DNA of 5,973 bases, from contig CAMLEF010000293.1 in the NCBI GenBank assembly GCA_946478675.1, positions 1 to 5,973 on the forward strand. Direction: 5' to 3'. The notes under the pieces are model-generated. The model saw nothing but the letters and a program-made list of their open reading frames with translations. It had not been told where the DNA came from and searched no databases. Made by a program: the position numbers and the translations under genes. Positions 1-5,742 of this stretch are shown piece after piece (within the stretch, counting starts at the first letter, position 1; each line of letters starts with the position of its first letter). This stretch comes from an uncultured Flavobacteriales bacterium. Lineage in GTDB: Bacteria > Bacteroidota > Bacteroidia > Palsa-965.

Positions 1-734
1 CTGCGCCAGGTCATCGACGGAAATCGGCATGCATCGGCTTCTTTGCTGAGGCCGGGAGCACCCGGTACGCCTTTCACCGCCTGGACGCCGGTGATCGAAC
101 CGTCTTTTTCAACGGTGAAGTTCACGTATACCGTTCCCTGCTTGCCGTTCTCTTTTTCGATCACGGGATATTTGATGTTGTTCTGCAGGTAAGCGAAGAA
201 AGCGGCTTCACCACCGGGGAACGTCGGCATTTCTTCGGCATAGGAGAAGACGGTGTTGTCTTCTTTCTGCTCGACGTCCTGCTGAACGGTCGCCTGGATC
301 TGGTCCGGCGGAACATCGTCGGCGCCATCGGCGTTTTTGTCACCGATCTGGTCATCCTGGAGTTTTTCCTGGTTGGCCGGCGGCGGCGTTTCTTCCCTGG
401 TGACTTCCGGCTCGACGAACGCTACCATTTTAACTTGCGGCGGCGGCGGCGGCGGAGGGGGCGGCGGCGGCGGTGCAGTTTTGTCCACCGGCGGCGGATC
501 TTTCAGCACGACTTCCGTCGAAACGATTTTCTTCTCTTTTTTCACTTCCTCGGGTCTGTTTACGAAAACAAACAGGAAGACGAAGAACAAGAGCAGCAAC
601 GTGGACAGGCCGCCTGCGACGAGGACGAATCTGCCGTAGTTCCTGCGGAGGTCGAATGCCCCGTAGGCCTTGTTCCGGTTTTCAAAAAGGAGATCTAAAC
701 GTTCGTTGTTGATCTCATTGCTCCAGTTAGCCAT
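1..734 (-). CDS. tonB: Energy transducer TonB, partial (C-terminus beyond left edge)
   Basis: TonB spans the periplasm and passes proton-motive-force energy from the ExbB/ExbD channel to outer-membrane TonB-dependent transporters. I read 244 codons from the ATG at 734. Residues 1-35 are a cytoplasmic segment with the Bacteroidota signature FENRNKAYGAFDLRRNY (17-33). Residues 36-58 are one hydrophobic helix (LVAGGLSTLLLLFFVFLFVFV). A charged and proline-rich spacer follows, with PPP at 80-82 and twelve consecutive prolines at 88-99. An acidic linker runs to about residue 160. The TonB C-terminal domain then begins: MPTFPGGEAAFFAYL (169-183), NIKYP (186-190) and GTVYVNFTVEKDGSITGV (200-217). 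The start lies 24 bp after the upstream exbD stop, with no clear Shine-Dalgarno, as is normal in Bacteroidota. Residues 234-244 (DACRFPSMTWR) do not resemble the usual E-A-x-R-V-hydrophobic-x-x-M-P-x-W continuation, although no stop occurs. The true C-terminus is therefore not visible and the edge may be disturbed. The identification itself is firm. Confidence 0.93.
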   Translation of the reverse strand, partial: MANWSNEINNERLDLLFENRNKAYGAFDLRRNYGRFVLVAGGLSTLLLLFFVFLFVFVNRPEEVKKEKKIVSTEVVLKDPPPVDKTAPPPPPPPPPPPPQVKMVAFVEPEVTREETPPPANQEKLQDDQIGDKNADGADDVPPDQIQATVQQDVEQKEDNTVFSYAEEMPTFPGGEAAFFAYLQNNIKYPVIEKENGKQGTVYVNFTVEKDGSITGVQAVKGVPGAPGLSKEADACRFPSMTWR

Positions 735-758
735 GATTGCTTTGTTTAGGAGTGTTCA

Positions 759-1604
759 TTAATGCCCCCCGGGTGCAGGCGCTGCATCGGGCGGAGGCAA
801 ATCTTTGTACTTGCGGCCGGTCTTCGCAGACAGCGACTGCAGTTCCACGGGACTGATCTTCACCAGCGCGTATTTCGTGGCGTCGGCGATGCGCAGCTCG
901 TCCATCACGTTGATGACGTCGCCGTAATGAGCGTCGGCGCCCCACTTGATGATGAAGAACGGAGCCTGGTCGTCGTTACGGATGTTCGCGCTGCAGTAGC
1001 GGTACGTCGTGTCCGACATTTCGCCGCGGGACGCATCGATCTTCAGGCGAACCATCGCGCTGTCGAAATCGTGGATTTTGCGTTTTGCCGCGGTCGAATC
1101 GTCCAGCCCGTTCGGCTGTGCTTTTCGCTTGAGGATTTCCTGCAGCGCAGCAACGTCGTTTCCATCGAGGTGGCCCGTCTTGTAGATCTTGCGCAGCTCT
1201 TTCATGTCGGCGCTGACCTTCGAGTTTTTCTCGCTGACAAACGCACGGAAGCTGTTCTTGTCTTTCGGATCGAGCTTCAGTTCCTGGAGCGCGGGCGGCG
1301 GATTGTCGTCGAGCTTTCCTTCGTACAGGTAAATGACGCCGTCTTTGTTGCCGTCGATCAGCACGGTATTCGCCAGCTTGAAGTTGATCTTGTTGTGGAT
1401 CGAAGTGTCCTGACGATCCTTCGGCACGGCCAGTTCCATGGTCTTGGCCTTGTTCAGGTTCGAGGTAAGGACGAAGAAGGTGAGCAGGAGGAACGCAAGG
1501 TCCACCATCGGGGTCATGTCGACGCGGGGATTGCCGCCTTTTTTACGGCCTTTCTTCCCGTGTTTACCACCACCGCCACCATCGCCTGTATTTACTTCTG
1601 CCAT
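759..1604 (-). CDS. exbD: ExbD/TolR-family biopolymer transporter, third paralogue, long form
   Basis: This is a 281-residue subunit of the TonB-energising proton channel. The N-terminus is cytoplasmic and very basic, with a Gly run (9-13) and KHGKKGRKKGG (14-24). The family motif RVDMTPMVDLAFLLLTFFVL (27-46) is the single transmembrane helix, and Asp35 occupies the place of the proton-carrying Asp25 of E. coli ExbD. The periplasmic part ends in the usual fold: APFFIIKWGADAHYGDV (214-230), then DELRIADATKYALVKIS (235-251) and a Pro/Ala-rich tail (DLPPPDAAPAPGGH). Between about residues 95 and 210 lies a charged, probably helical stretch with no counterpart in a standard ExbD of about 140 residues. 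Both ends resemble the preceding paralogue (MAEV start; IKW and KYA-VK motifs), which suggests duplication followed by change in the middle. The gene sits 47 bp after exbD2 and 24 bp before tonB, so it is almost certainly co-transcribed. The start gives a complete N-terminus matching its paralogue. Confidence 0.93.
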   Translation of the reverse strand: MAEVNTGDGGGGGKHGKKGRKKGGNPRVDMTPMVDLAFLLLTFFVLTSNLNKAKTMELAVPKDRQDTSIHNKINFKLANTVLIDGNKDGVIYLYEGKLDDNPPPALQELKLDPKDKNSFRAFVSEKNSKVSADMKELRKIYKTGHLDGNDVAALQEILKRKAQPNGLDDSTAAKRKIHDFDSAMVRLKIDASRGEMSDTTYRYCSANIRNDDQAPFFIIKWGADAHYGDVINVMDELRIADATKYALVKISPVELQSLSAKTGRKYKDLPPPDAAPAPGGH

Positions 1605-1651
1605 TGTTCTGTTTTGGTTTGACTACGATGCAGGCACCGTCGTCTCGGGTT

Positions 1652-2254
1652 CTACTTGCTTGGTTGCGCCATGAGCTGCTTTTCCGCCTCGCTCATCTTC
1701 ACGACAGCGTATTTGCTGTTGTAAGAAAGGTTGAGGTTGTCAAGCACGCGGACCACCGTCTCATACGAAGCGTCGTCATTCCATTTGACAACGACAAAAG
1801 GCATTGTCTTCGATTCGGCGAGCTCCAGGTGGCGTTTTTTCCAGTTCGCGTCATTCAGCAGACCGAGATTGTGCTGTCTGTCGATAACGGCGCACTGGGC
1901 AAAAACCTGCGCATTTTCATTTTTAAGAACGTCGAACAGCCCGTTTTTCTCCAGTGCTGCAACATTAAGATGCAGGCCGGATTCGAATTCACCACGGTAC
2001 CACGAAATATTTTTCGGATTCTTCCCGATCAGCAGGGTGATGCCGTTGACTTTCATCGGCTCGGGCCCTTTTTTCGGGAAGGTGGTAGCAATGGCGTTTT
2101 CGCGGGATAATTCGGCGGTAAGGACGAAGAACGTCAGCAGCAGGAACGCCAGATCCACGAGCGGGGTCATGTCGACGCGCACGGGGATCAGCGGTTTCCG
2201 GTTGCGCCGGCGGCCGCGGGTGTTGAATCCTGGTGATGACTGAACTTCTGCCAT
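1652..2254 (-). CDS. exbD: ExbD/TolR-family biopolymer transporter, second paralogue
   Basis: This is a 200-residue proton-channel subunit of the TonB energising complex. A basic cytoplasmic tail (RGRRRNRKP, 13-21) leads into RVDMTPLVDLAFLLLTFFVL (26-45), the single membrane helix, with Asp34 at the proton-carrying position. The remainder is periplasmic. The C-terminal core reads MPFVVVKWNDDASYETVV (151-168) and then SKYAVVKMSEAE (180-191), matching the ExbD pattern of a beta strand with K-x-D/W, a helix, and a terminal strand. Residues from about 75 to 150 are longer than in ordinary ExbD and do not obviously resemble the inserts of the two flanking paralogues. The gene starts only 6 bp after the exbD1 stop, so the two are likely translationally coupled, and it is followed 47 bp later by exbD3. 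No strong Shine-Dalgarno is seen. The family call is secure; any special role of this copy is unknown. Confidence 0.94.
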   Translation of the reverse strand: MAEVQSSPGFNTRGRRRNRKPLIPVRVDMTPLVDLAFLLLTFFVLTAELSRENAIATTFPKKGPEPMKVNGITLLIGKNPKNISWYRGEFESGLHLNVAALEKNGLFDVLKNENAQVFAQCAVIDRQHNLGLLNDANWKKRHLELAESKTMPFVVVKWNDDASYETVVRVLDNLNLSYNSKYAVVKMSEAEKQLMAQPSK

Positions 2255-2260
2255 GTGTCG

Positions 2261-2941
2261 TTAATGTCTAGCTCCTGCCGGAGGGGCGTCGTTCGGGTTC
2301 GCTTCCAGGTCGGTGATCAGGTTGAACTGGTACACGTCCTGTTTCTTGAACACCGCGATAACGTCGTCGATCTTCTTGTAGCCGGTTTTTCCGTCGGCTT
2401 TCAAAGCGATACGCAGGTCATCGATGTTCTTGTCCTTGTTCTCCGGCTTGTGCTGCCAGACATAGAACTGCGAACGGGCGAAGTTGATCCAGTAAGCGAG
2501 CTCGTTTTTCGTTTCAACGGTATCCATCGGGATGCCTTGCGTACGGTCATCCATCTTCTTGCGTTCGTCCGCAGAAGCGTTGATGTATTTAGGCAGCGAA
2601 TCGATGGGAACGCCGAACGATTGCATAGCTCCGAACTTGGTGATCTCCTCTTCCGAGAATTTCACTTTCGGGAACTTGTTCATCATCGCACGGAGCATCT
2701 CAACGCGCACTTCTTTTCCTTCGAGATTGAAGAACACGCGGCCGGCCGTATCGATGGTGATCAGCATGGAGTTCTTCGGAAGGACGAGTTCGGAGATGGA
2801 GCTCGGCGTATCGACAATGACCGGTTCAGGAGCGCGCATCGTCGCTGTGAGCATGAAGAACGTCACGAGGAGGAACGCAAGGTCCACCATCGGCGTCATG
2901 TCCAGCGAAGGGCTTCCTTTGGCTAATTTAATCTTAGGCAT
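2261..2941 (-). CDS. exbD: ExbD/TolR-family biopolymer transporter, first paralogue
   Basis: This 226-residue inner-membrane protein is the first of three ExbDs in the operon. The short basic N-terminus MPKIKLAKGSPS is typical of Bacteroidota ExbD and supports the chosen start. The helix motif is LDMTPMVDLAFLLVTFFML (13-31), with Asp20 as the predicted proton carrier. VDTPSSIS (43-50) follows, a stretch I recognise from Bacteroidota ExbDs. Residues 57-80 resemble the first ExbD beta strands (SMLITIDTAGRVFF). A largely polar, charged insert covers roughly 84-170. The family C-terminal element then returns as LRIALKADGKTGYKKIDDVI (176-195) and YQFNLITDLE (204-213). This copy keeps the classical KAD motif, whereas paralogues 2 and 3 have KW-x-(D/A)-D. 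It lies 82 bp after exbB, the largest gap in the operon, and ends 6 bp before exbD2. Confidence 0.95.
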   Translation of the reverse strand: MPKIKLAKGSPSLDMTPMVDLAFLLVTFFMLTATMRAPEPVIVDTPSSISELVLPKNSMLITIDTAGRVFFNLEGKEVRVEMLRAMMNKFPKVKFSEEEITKFGAMQSFGVPIDSLPKYINASADERKKMDDRTQGIPMDTVETKNELAYWINFARSQFYVWQHKPENKDKNIDDLRIALKADGKTGYKKIDDVIAVFKKQDVYQFNLITDLEANPNDAPPAGARH

Positions 2942-2980
2942 TGGTCAGAGTTGTGAGTAACCTATTACGGCAGCGGCAGC

Positions 2981-2992
2981 AGGGAAAACCCT
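2981..2992 (-). other. Small hairpin in the exbB-exbD1 intergenic spacer
   Basis: AGGG and CCCT arms flank a four-base loop, and the stem may extend by GC pairs across a one-base bulge. It lies in the 82-bp gap between exbB and exbD1. No T-tract follows on the coding strand, so it is not a standard terminator. It could be an mRNA processing or partial attenuation structure, but this is a guess from a short stem. Confidence 0.25.
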
Positions 2993-3023
2993 CGCAGCAC
3001 GCATCCCGCAACATGTACCTCGA

Positions 3024-3824
3024 TTAGTGTTTCTTCGCAGAGAAGGTCTGCAGGATAGAGAAGTTCGCCTCGTCGATGCCGTAGGTGATACGGTCGATCT
3101 GGGTGGAGAACAGGTTGAAGAACACGATAGCGAGGCAGGAGCCGGTGATACCGATGAAGGTGTTCACAAGCGCCTCGGAGATACCGGTTGCCAGCGCGTT
3201 GGAGTCCGGTGCGCCGGAGTTCGCGAGAGCGGCGAAGGAACGGATCATCCCCATAACGGTTCCGATCAGACCGATAAGGGTCGCGATGGAAGCGCAGGTG
3301 GAGAGGATAACGAGGTTTTTGGAAAGCATCGGCAGCTCGAGGGAAGTCGCTTCTTCCAGGTCTTTCTGGATCGCGGCAAGCTTCTGCTCTTTGTCAAGCT
3401 CGCTGTCGTTAGAGACGATGCGGTATTTTTCAAGACCGGCGCGGACAACGTTGCCGATCGAACCTTTCTGGCGGTCGCAGGCAGCCATTGCTTCGTCGAA
3501 ACGGTCGTTCTCGATGAGCTCACGGATGTTGCGGACGAAGTTGGAGATGTTGCCCGTACCGCGGGCGCGCATGATGGTGATGAGGCGCTCGATGGCGAAG
3601 GTGATCACCAGCAGTACGATGGTAATGAGCAGCGGAACGATCACGCCGCCTTTGTAGACAGTGCCGAAAATGTCGATAGGATGGCCTTTCTCATTGTTTC
3701 CGCCTTCGAAGTGAGATCCATCACCAAGGAACTTTTTGTAAATGATGATGGCGATGAGAAGCTCAACGATCATCACAGCAACCGTGAAGTAGGCTTGCAG
3801 GTTGGAGGACTTTTTAGCACTCAT
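3024..3824 (-). CDS. exbB: MotA/TolQ/ExbB proton channel family protein
   Basis: This 266-residue protein forms the oligomeric inner-membrane channel that surrounds ExbD helices and converts proton flow into motion of TonB. Four hydrophobic segments are visible: about 11-31, 60-80 (GGVIVPLLITIVLLVITFAI), 165-195 and 213-238. The classical ExbB has three; the extra N-terminal one is common in Bacteroidota members. The soluble loop around 81-160 carries the family's helical cytoplasmic domain (DRFDEAMAACDRQKG, 107-121). The channel motifs are intact: GLIGTVMGMIRSF (185-197) and GISEALVNTFIGI (214-226). Thr189 and Thr222 correspond to Thr148 and Thr181 of E. coli ExbB, and Glu217 to Glu176, with the same five-residue spacing. 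It is the first gene of the exbB-exbD-exbD-exbD-tonB unit. The leader is A-rich on the coding strand (AACAACAACAATTCCT before ATG) with no Shine-Dalgarno. A candidate promoter lies about 130 bp upstream. No Fur-like box was recognised there. Confidence 0.96.
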   Translation of the reverse strand: MSAKKSSNLQAYFTVAVMIVELLIAIIIYKKFLGDGSHFEGGNNEKGHPIDIFGTVYKGGVIVPLLITIVLLVITFAIERLITIMRARGTGNISNFVRNIRELIENDRFDEAMAACDRQKGSIGNVVRAGLEKYRIVSNDSELDKEQKLAAIQKDLEEATSLELPMLSKNLVILSTCASIATLIGLIGTVMGMIRSFAALANSGAPDSNALATGISEALVNTFIGITGSCLAIVFFNLFSTQIDRITYGIDEANFSILQTFSAKKH

Positions 3825-3948
3825 AGGAATTGTTGTTGTTTAGTTGTTGGTATTGGTTAGACGTTTTTAGGCCCGGGACGCAATGTTACCGAAATGAATC
3901 CCCTACAGGAAGGGAGAAGGGTTAAATTTCAGTAAAGTCCGCCCGCAC

Positions 3949-3979
3949 AAAGGGTTCAAACATACGAAAAACCCTCTTT
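3949..3979. repeat. Imperfect inverted repeat around the candidate exbB promoter
   Basis: AAAGGGTT (3949-3956) and AACCCTCTTT (3970-3979) are complementary apart from one bulged C. They lie 13 bp apart and enclose the TATGTTTG element. No T-tract follows on the minus strand, so a terminator is unlikely. The arms could be an operator that overlaps the promoter, or chance. Confidence 0.35.
3957..3964 (-). promoter_or_regulatory. Candidate -7 element (TATGTTTG) of the exbB operon promoter
   Basis: On the minus strand TATGTTTG matches the Bacteroidota -7 consensus TAnnTTTG exactly. The expected -33 TTTG is only approximated, by GGTTTC at about 3985-3990. If used, transcription would start near 3950, giving an exbB leader of about 125 nt. 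It is the best consensus match I found in the 294-bp gap upstream of exbB. Confidence 0.5.
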
Positions 3980-4040
3980 AATCTGAAACCGTTTGCCGGA
4001 CGGGCCCACGCTGTTTTTTTTACATTCTACTAACGCGAAG

Positions 4041-4087
4041 AAAAGCAAAAATTGCCCTCCTGAGTCGCACTTTTGGTAAATGGGCAA
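4041..4087 (-). terminator. Possible weak intrinsic terminator after the T9SS cargo gene
   Basis: On the minus strand TTGCCC (4087-4082) can pair with GGGCAA (4057-4052). It is followed by TTTTTGCTTTT (4051-4041). It begins about 32 nt past the cargo gene's stop codon, a suitable place. The stem is only 6 bp and the loop is 24 nt, so the structure is weak. Confidence 0.35.
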
Positions 4088-4104
4088 AATCATAGGGTAA
4101 ATGG
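4075..4104. repeat. Direct repeat GGTAAATGG x2 at 21-bp spacing
   Basis: GGTAAATGG occurs at 4075-4083 and again at 4096-4104, 21 bp apart, close to two turns of B-DNA. It sits between the cargo gene stop and the exbB promoter region and overlaps the possible terminator. It could be a protein-binding site on one face of the DNA, but a 9-bp repeat may also be chance. Confidence 0.3.
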
Positions 4105-4118
4105 TCGTTGCGACGCGT

Positions 4119-4964
4119 TTATTTCCTCGTAAAACGGCAGGTTCCCCAATGAGCTGCATCATGTACGGAGAGCAGGTAAACGCCCGGCTGCAGCAAACCG
4201 GTGCTCAGCGTTGCCGTATTTCCTGCGACCGTGCTCCGCTGCAATTCGCGCCCGGAAAGATCGCAGATCACCAGTGAAACGTCGCCGGAAAATGCGGAGA
4301 GGTCCACCGTGATCGTTTCCTGCGCAGGCGATGGATAAGCCGACAACGTGACCTGCGGAGAAGCCGGCTCACGCATTCCCGTCAGTATTACGCAGGCGAG
4401 CTGCAAATGCGATCCGCGCAGAAACGGGGACGTCGCCGCACAGCCGCTGTCGGTGGCGAAGGCATTGTACGCATACGCCATCGCGGTGTACGCATACGTT
4501 TGGCCCGTCACCAGCGGCTGACCGGTGAAAGCGTCCGTGGTGAAAATGTAATGGTACTGCGTGCCGCTGTTCGCGCCGTACACCACCGTATCGGCAGCGC
4601 AATTGTCAGCGAAGCGGTGCACGATCAGCGTGTCTGCGCCGTTCACCCGGTCGCACTGCGCCACGAGACGTGCGTAGCTGGTGTCACGAAGCGAATCGGC
4701 GTTGGGTATTGCGCAGTCCCGCAGCTGGTAAACGAGATAACCTTCGAAGGTCCACGTGGAGTCGCTGCCGGAAATGGCCGGGTCCCAGACGTCGAACATC
4801 TCGTTGTAATTGTCGGAAGTCTGCGGATTGTAGAGGTCCAGCCAAACCGAGCTGCCGACGACGGAGTCGTGTATCCACGGCGAATCGGGCAGGATCTGGA
4901 ATTGTGCGGAAAGATCGGCGCGGAATAATCCTGCGCAGGCAAGAACAAGGAACAGCTTTTTCAT
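4119..4964 (-). CDS. Secreted protein with T9SS type A C-terminal sorting domain
   Basis: This is a 281-residue exported protein of unknown function. Residues 1-20 form a Sec signal peptide (MKKLFLVLACAGLF..., cleavage probably after LSA-20 before QFQ). Residues from about 208 to the end form the T9SS sorting domain: AYPSPAQETITVDL (209-222), the CDLSGREL turn (234-241), TLSTGLLQPGVYLLSV (252-267) and a basic end. T9SS cargo crosses the outer membrane and is released or surface-attached after removal of this domain. The middle (71-166) contains FEGYLVYQLRD, YARLVAQCDRVNGADTL and TYAYTAMAYAYNAF. From memory these resemble segments near the C-terminus of much larger Bacteroidota secreted proteins, which read roughly GYLVYQVKD, KARLVAQCD-KNG and YYF-AIAYGYN. 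This may be a short, free-standing relative. The mature part has seven Cys, so some may form disulfides. The sorting domain ends in CRFTRK rather than the commoner K-hydrophobic-V-x ending. The gene is separated by gaps from both neighbours, so it is probably a single transcription unit. Confidence 0.85.
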   Translation of the reverse strand: MKKLFLVLACAGLFRADLSAQFQILPDSPWIHDSVVGSSVWLDLYNPQTSDNYNEMFDVWDPAISGSDSTWTFEGYLVYQLRDCAIPNADSLRDTSYARLVAQCDRVNGADTLIVHRFADNCAADTVVYGANSGTQYHYIFTTDAFTGQPLVTGQTYAYTAMAYAYNAFATDSGCAATSPFLRGSHLQLACVILTGMREPASPQVTLSAYPSPAQETITVDLSAFSGDVSLVICDLSGRELQRSTVAGNTATLSTGLLQPGVYLLSVHDAAHWGTCRFTRK

Positions 4965-4995
4965 TTTTCCCGGAATCAGAGGTTTCCAGGGGATG

Positions 4996-5011
4996 TTGTT
5001 TGATCAAACAA
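4996..5011. promoter_or_regulatory. Perfect 16-bp palindrome TTGTTTGATCAAACAA, possible operator
   Basis: The two 8-bp halves are exactly complementary. It lies 32-47 bp upstream of the cargo gene's ATG, in the 125-bp gap after the DedA gene. A dimeric regulator bound here could control the cargo gene. It could also form a short RNA hairpin in the leader. No convincing TAnnTTTG element was found next to it; the nearest is AATCTTTG at 5023-5016, with one mismatch. Confidence 0.45.
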
Positions 5012-5089
5012 ACGCAAAGATTCCTGCGGATCCTTCTGCATTTCCACATCCGGCGAAAATGAAACAGCAAATGGTCGTAAATGATCCGG

Positions 5090-5734
5090 CTACTTCTGCG
5101 CAGAACGATCGCGGTTCTTTTTTCCGCGGATCCACGTGCGCGCAACGGGAATCGTCGTGAGCACGATAAAGCCGATGACGATGTAGCCGATGTTGTCTTC
5201 GACCCATTTTATTCTCCCGAGAAAATAACCGCAGGTGCCCATCACGCCGATCCACGCGGTGCCGCCGATCACGTTGTAGAGCATGAACCGGCGGAACGGC
5301 ATTTCGGTGACGCCGGCAAGAATGGGCGCGAACGTTCGGATGATCGGGAGAAAGCGGCCGAGGACCATGGCGCGCGCTCCGTGCTTGCCGTAAAATTCGC
5401 GCGTCGTTTCGAGATAACGTTTTTTGAAGATCAGCGAATCTTCCCTGCGGAACAGCGCCGGCCCGACCTTCCTGCCGAACCAGTATCCCGCGATATTGCC
5501 CAGCACCGCCGACGAGGTCATCAGCGTCAGCAGCACGACGATGTTCACGCCGAGCAGTTCCGGTCGCGTGGAGCAGAACATTCCCGAGATGAAGATCAGC
5601 GAATCGCCCGGCAGGAAAAATCCGACGAGCAGGCCGGTTTCCGCAAACACCACGAACAGCAGCAGCGCCAGTCCGCCGTACTCCATGATGGAAGCCGGAT
5701 CGGTCAGGTGTTTCAGAAAATCCCAGATGCCCAT
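5090..5734 (-). CDS. DedA family (VTT/SNARE-associated) inner-membrane protein
   Basis: This 214-residue polytopic inner-membrane protein belongs to the DedA superfamily. Its members are required for membrane homeostasis, and several are implicated in lipid flipping or proton-dependent transport. The hallmarks are in order: ETGLLVGFFLPGDSLIF (32-48), GNIAGYWFGRKVGPALF (79-95), FYGKHGARAMVLGRFLPIIR (114-133) and RTFAPILAGV (133-142), then the re-entrant or membrane segments at about 152-173 and 182-200. Glu32 and Asp44, and Arg127 and Arg133, correspond in motif and spacing (12 and 6 residues) to the essential Glu39/Asp51 and Arg130/Arg136 of E. coli YqjA. All four are kept, so it is probably functional. 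Length is normal for the family. The first Met gives the expected N-terminal amphipathic segment (MGIWDFLKHL). It ends in a basic tail. The substrate cannot be told from sequence. The start codon is immediately preceded by an 8-bp tandem repeat rather than a Shine-Dalgarno. Confidence 0.95.
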   Translation of the reverse strand: MGIWDFLKHLTDPASIMEYGGLALLLFVVFAETGLLVGFFLPGDSLIFISGMFCSTRPELLGVNIVVLLTLMTSSAVLGNIAGYWFGRKVGPALFRREDSLIFKKRYLETTREFYGKHGARAMVLGRFLPIIRTFAPILAGVTEMPFRRFMLYNVIGGTAWIGVMGTCGYFLGRIKWVEDNIGYIVIGFIVLTTIPVARTWIRGKKNRDRSAQK

Positions 5735-5742
5735 GTTAATTT

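Noticed and set aside
435..698. Arg-rich plus-strand frames opposite tonB
   Set aside because: They come from the CGG complement of the TonB proline codons and have no family resemblance.
762..1622. Long open frame on the plus strand opposite exbD3 (286 codons)
   Set aside because: It is the shadow of exbD3, produced by GC-rich codon use. Its translation has no recognisable motif, while the minus strand encodes a clear ExbD.
3027..3860. Long open frame on the plus strand opposite exbB (277 codons)
   Set aside because: It is rich in charged residues with no family motif, and the opposite strand is an unambiguous ExbB.
4014..4021. Run of eight T on the plus strand preceded by GC-rich sequence, terminator-like
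   Set aside because: There is no plus-strand gene to terminate, and the preceding stem (GCC/GGC) is only three pairs.
3956..4162. 68-codon minus-strand frame between the cargo gene and exbB
   Set aside because: It overlaps the cargo gene's 3' end in another frame, crosses the probable terminator and promoter, and has no recognisable domain or start signal.
4407..4928. Open frame on the plus strand opposite the T9SS cargo gene
   Set aside because: It is Arg/Val-rich low-complexity translation typical of an antisense shadow. The minus-strand protein has both a signal peptide and a sorting domain.
4935..4964. Possible lipoprotein signal (VLAC, Cys10) in the T9SS cargo protein
   Set aside because: Cys10 lies too early, leaving a hydrophobic core of only about six residues. 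The peptide continues hydrophobic past it and has a good Sec cleavage site at LSA-20.
5094..5105. 12-bp palindrome TTCTGCGCAGAA
   Set aside because: It lies inside the DedA coding end. A 12-bp perfect palindrome is expected about once by chance in this length.
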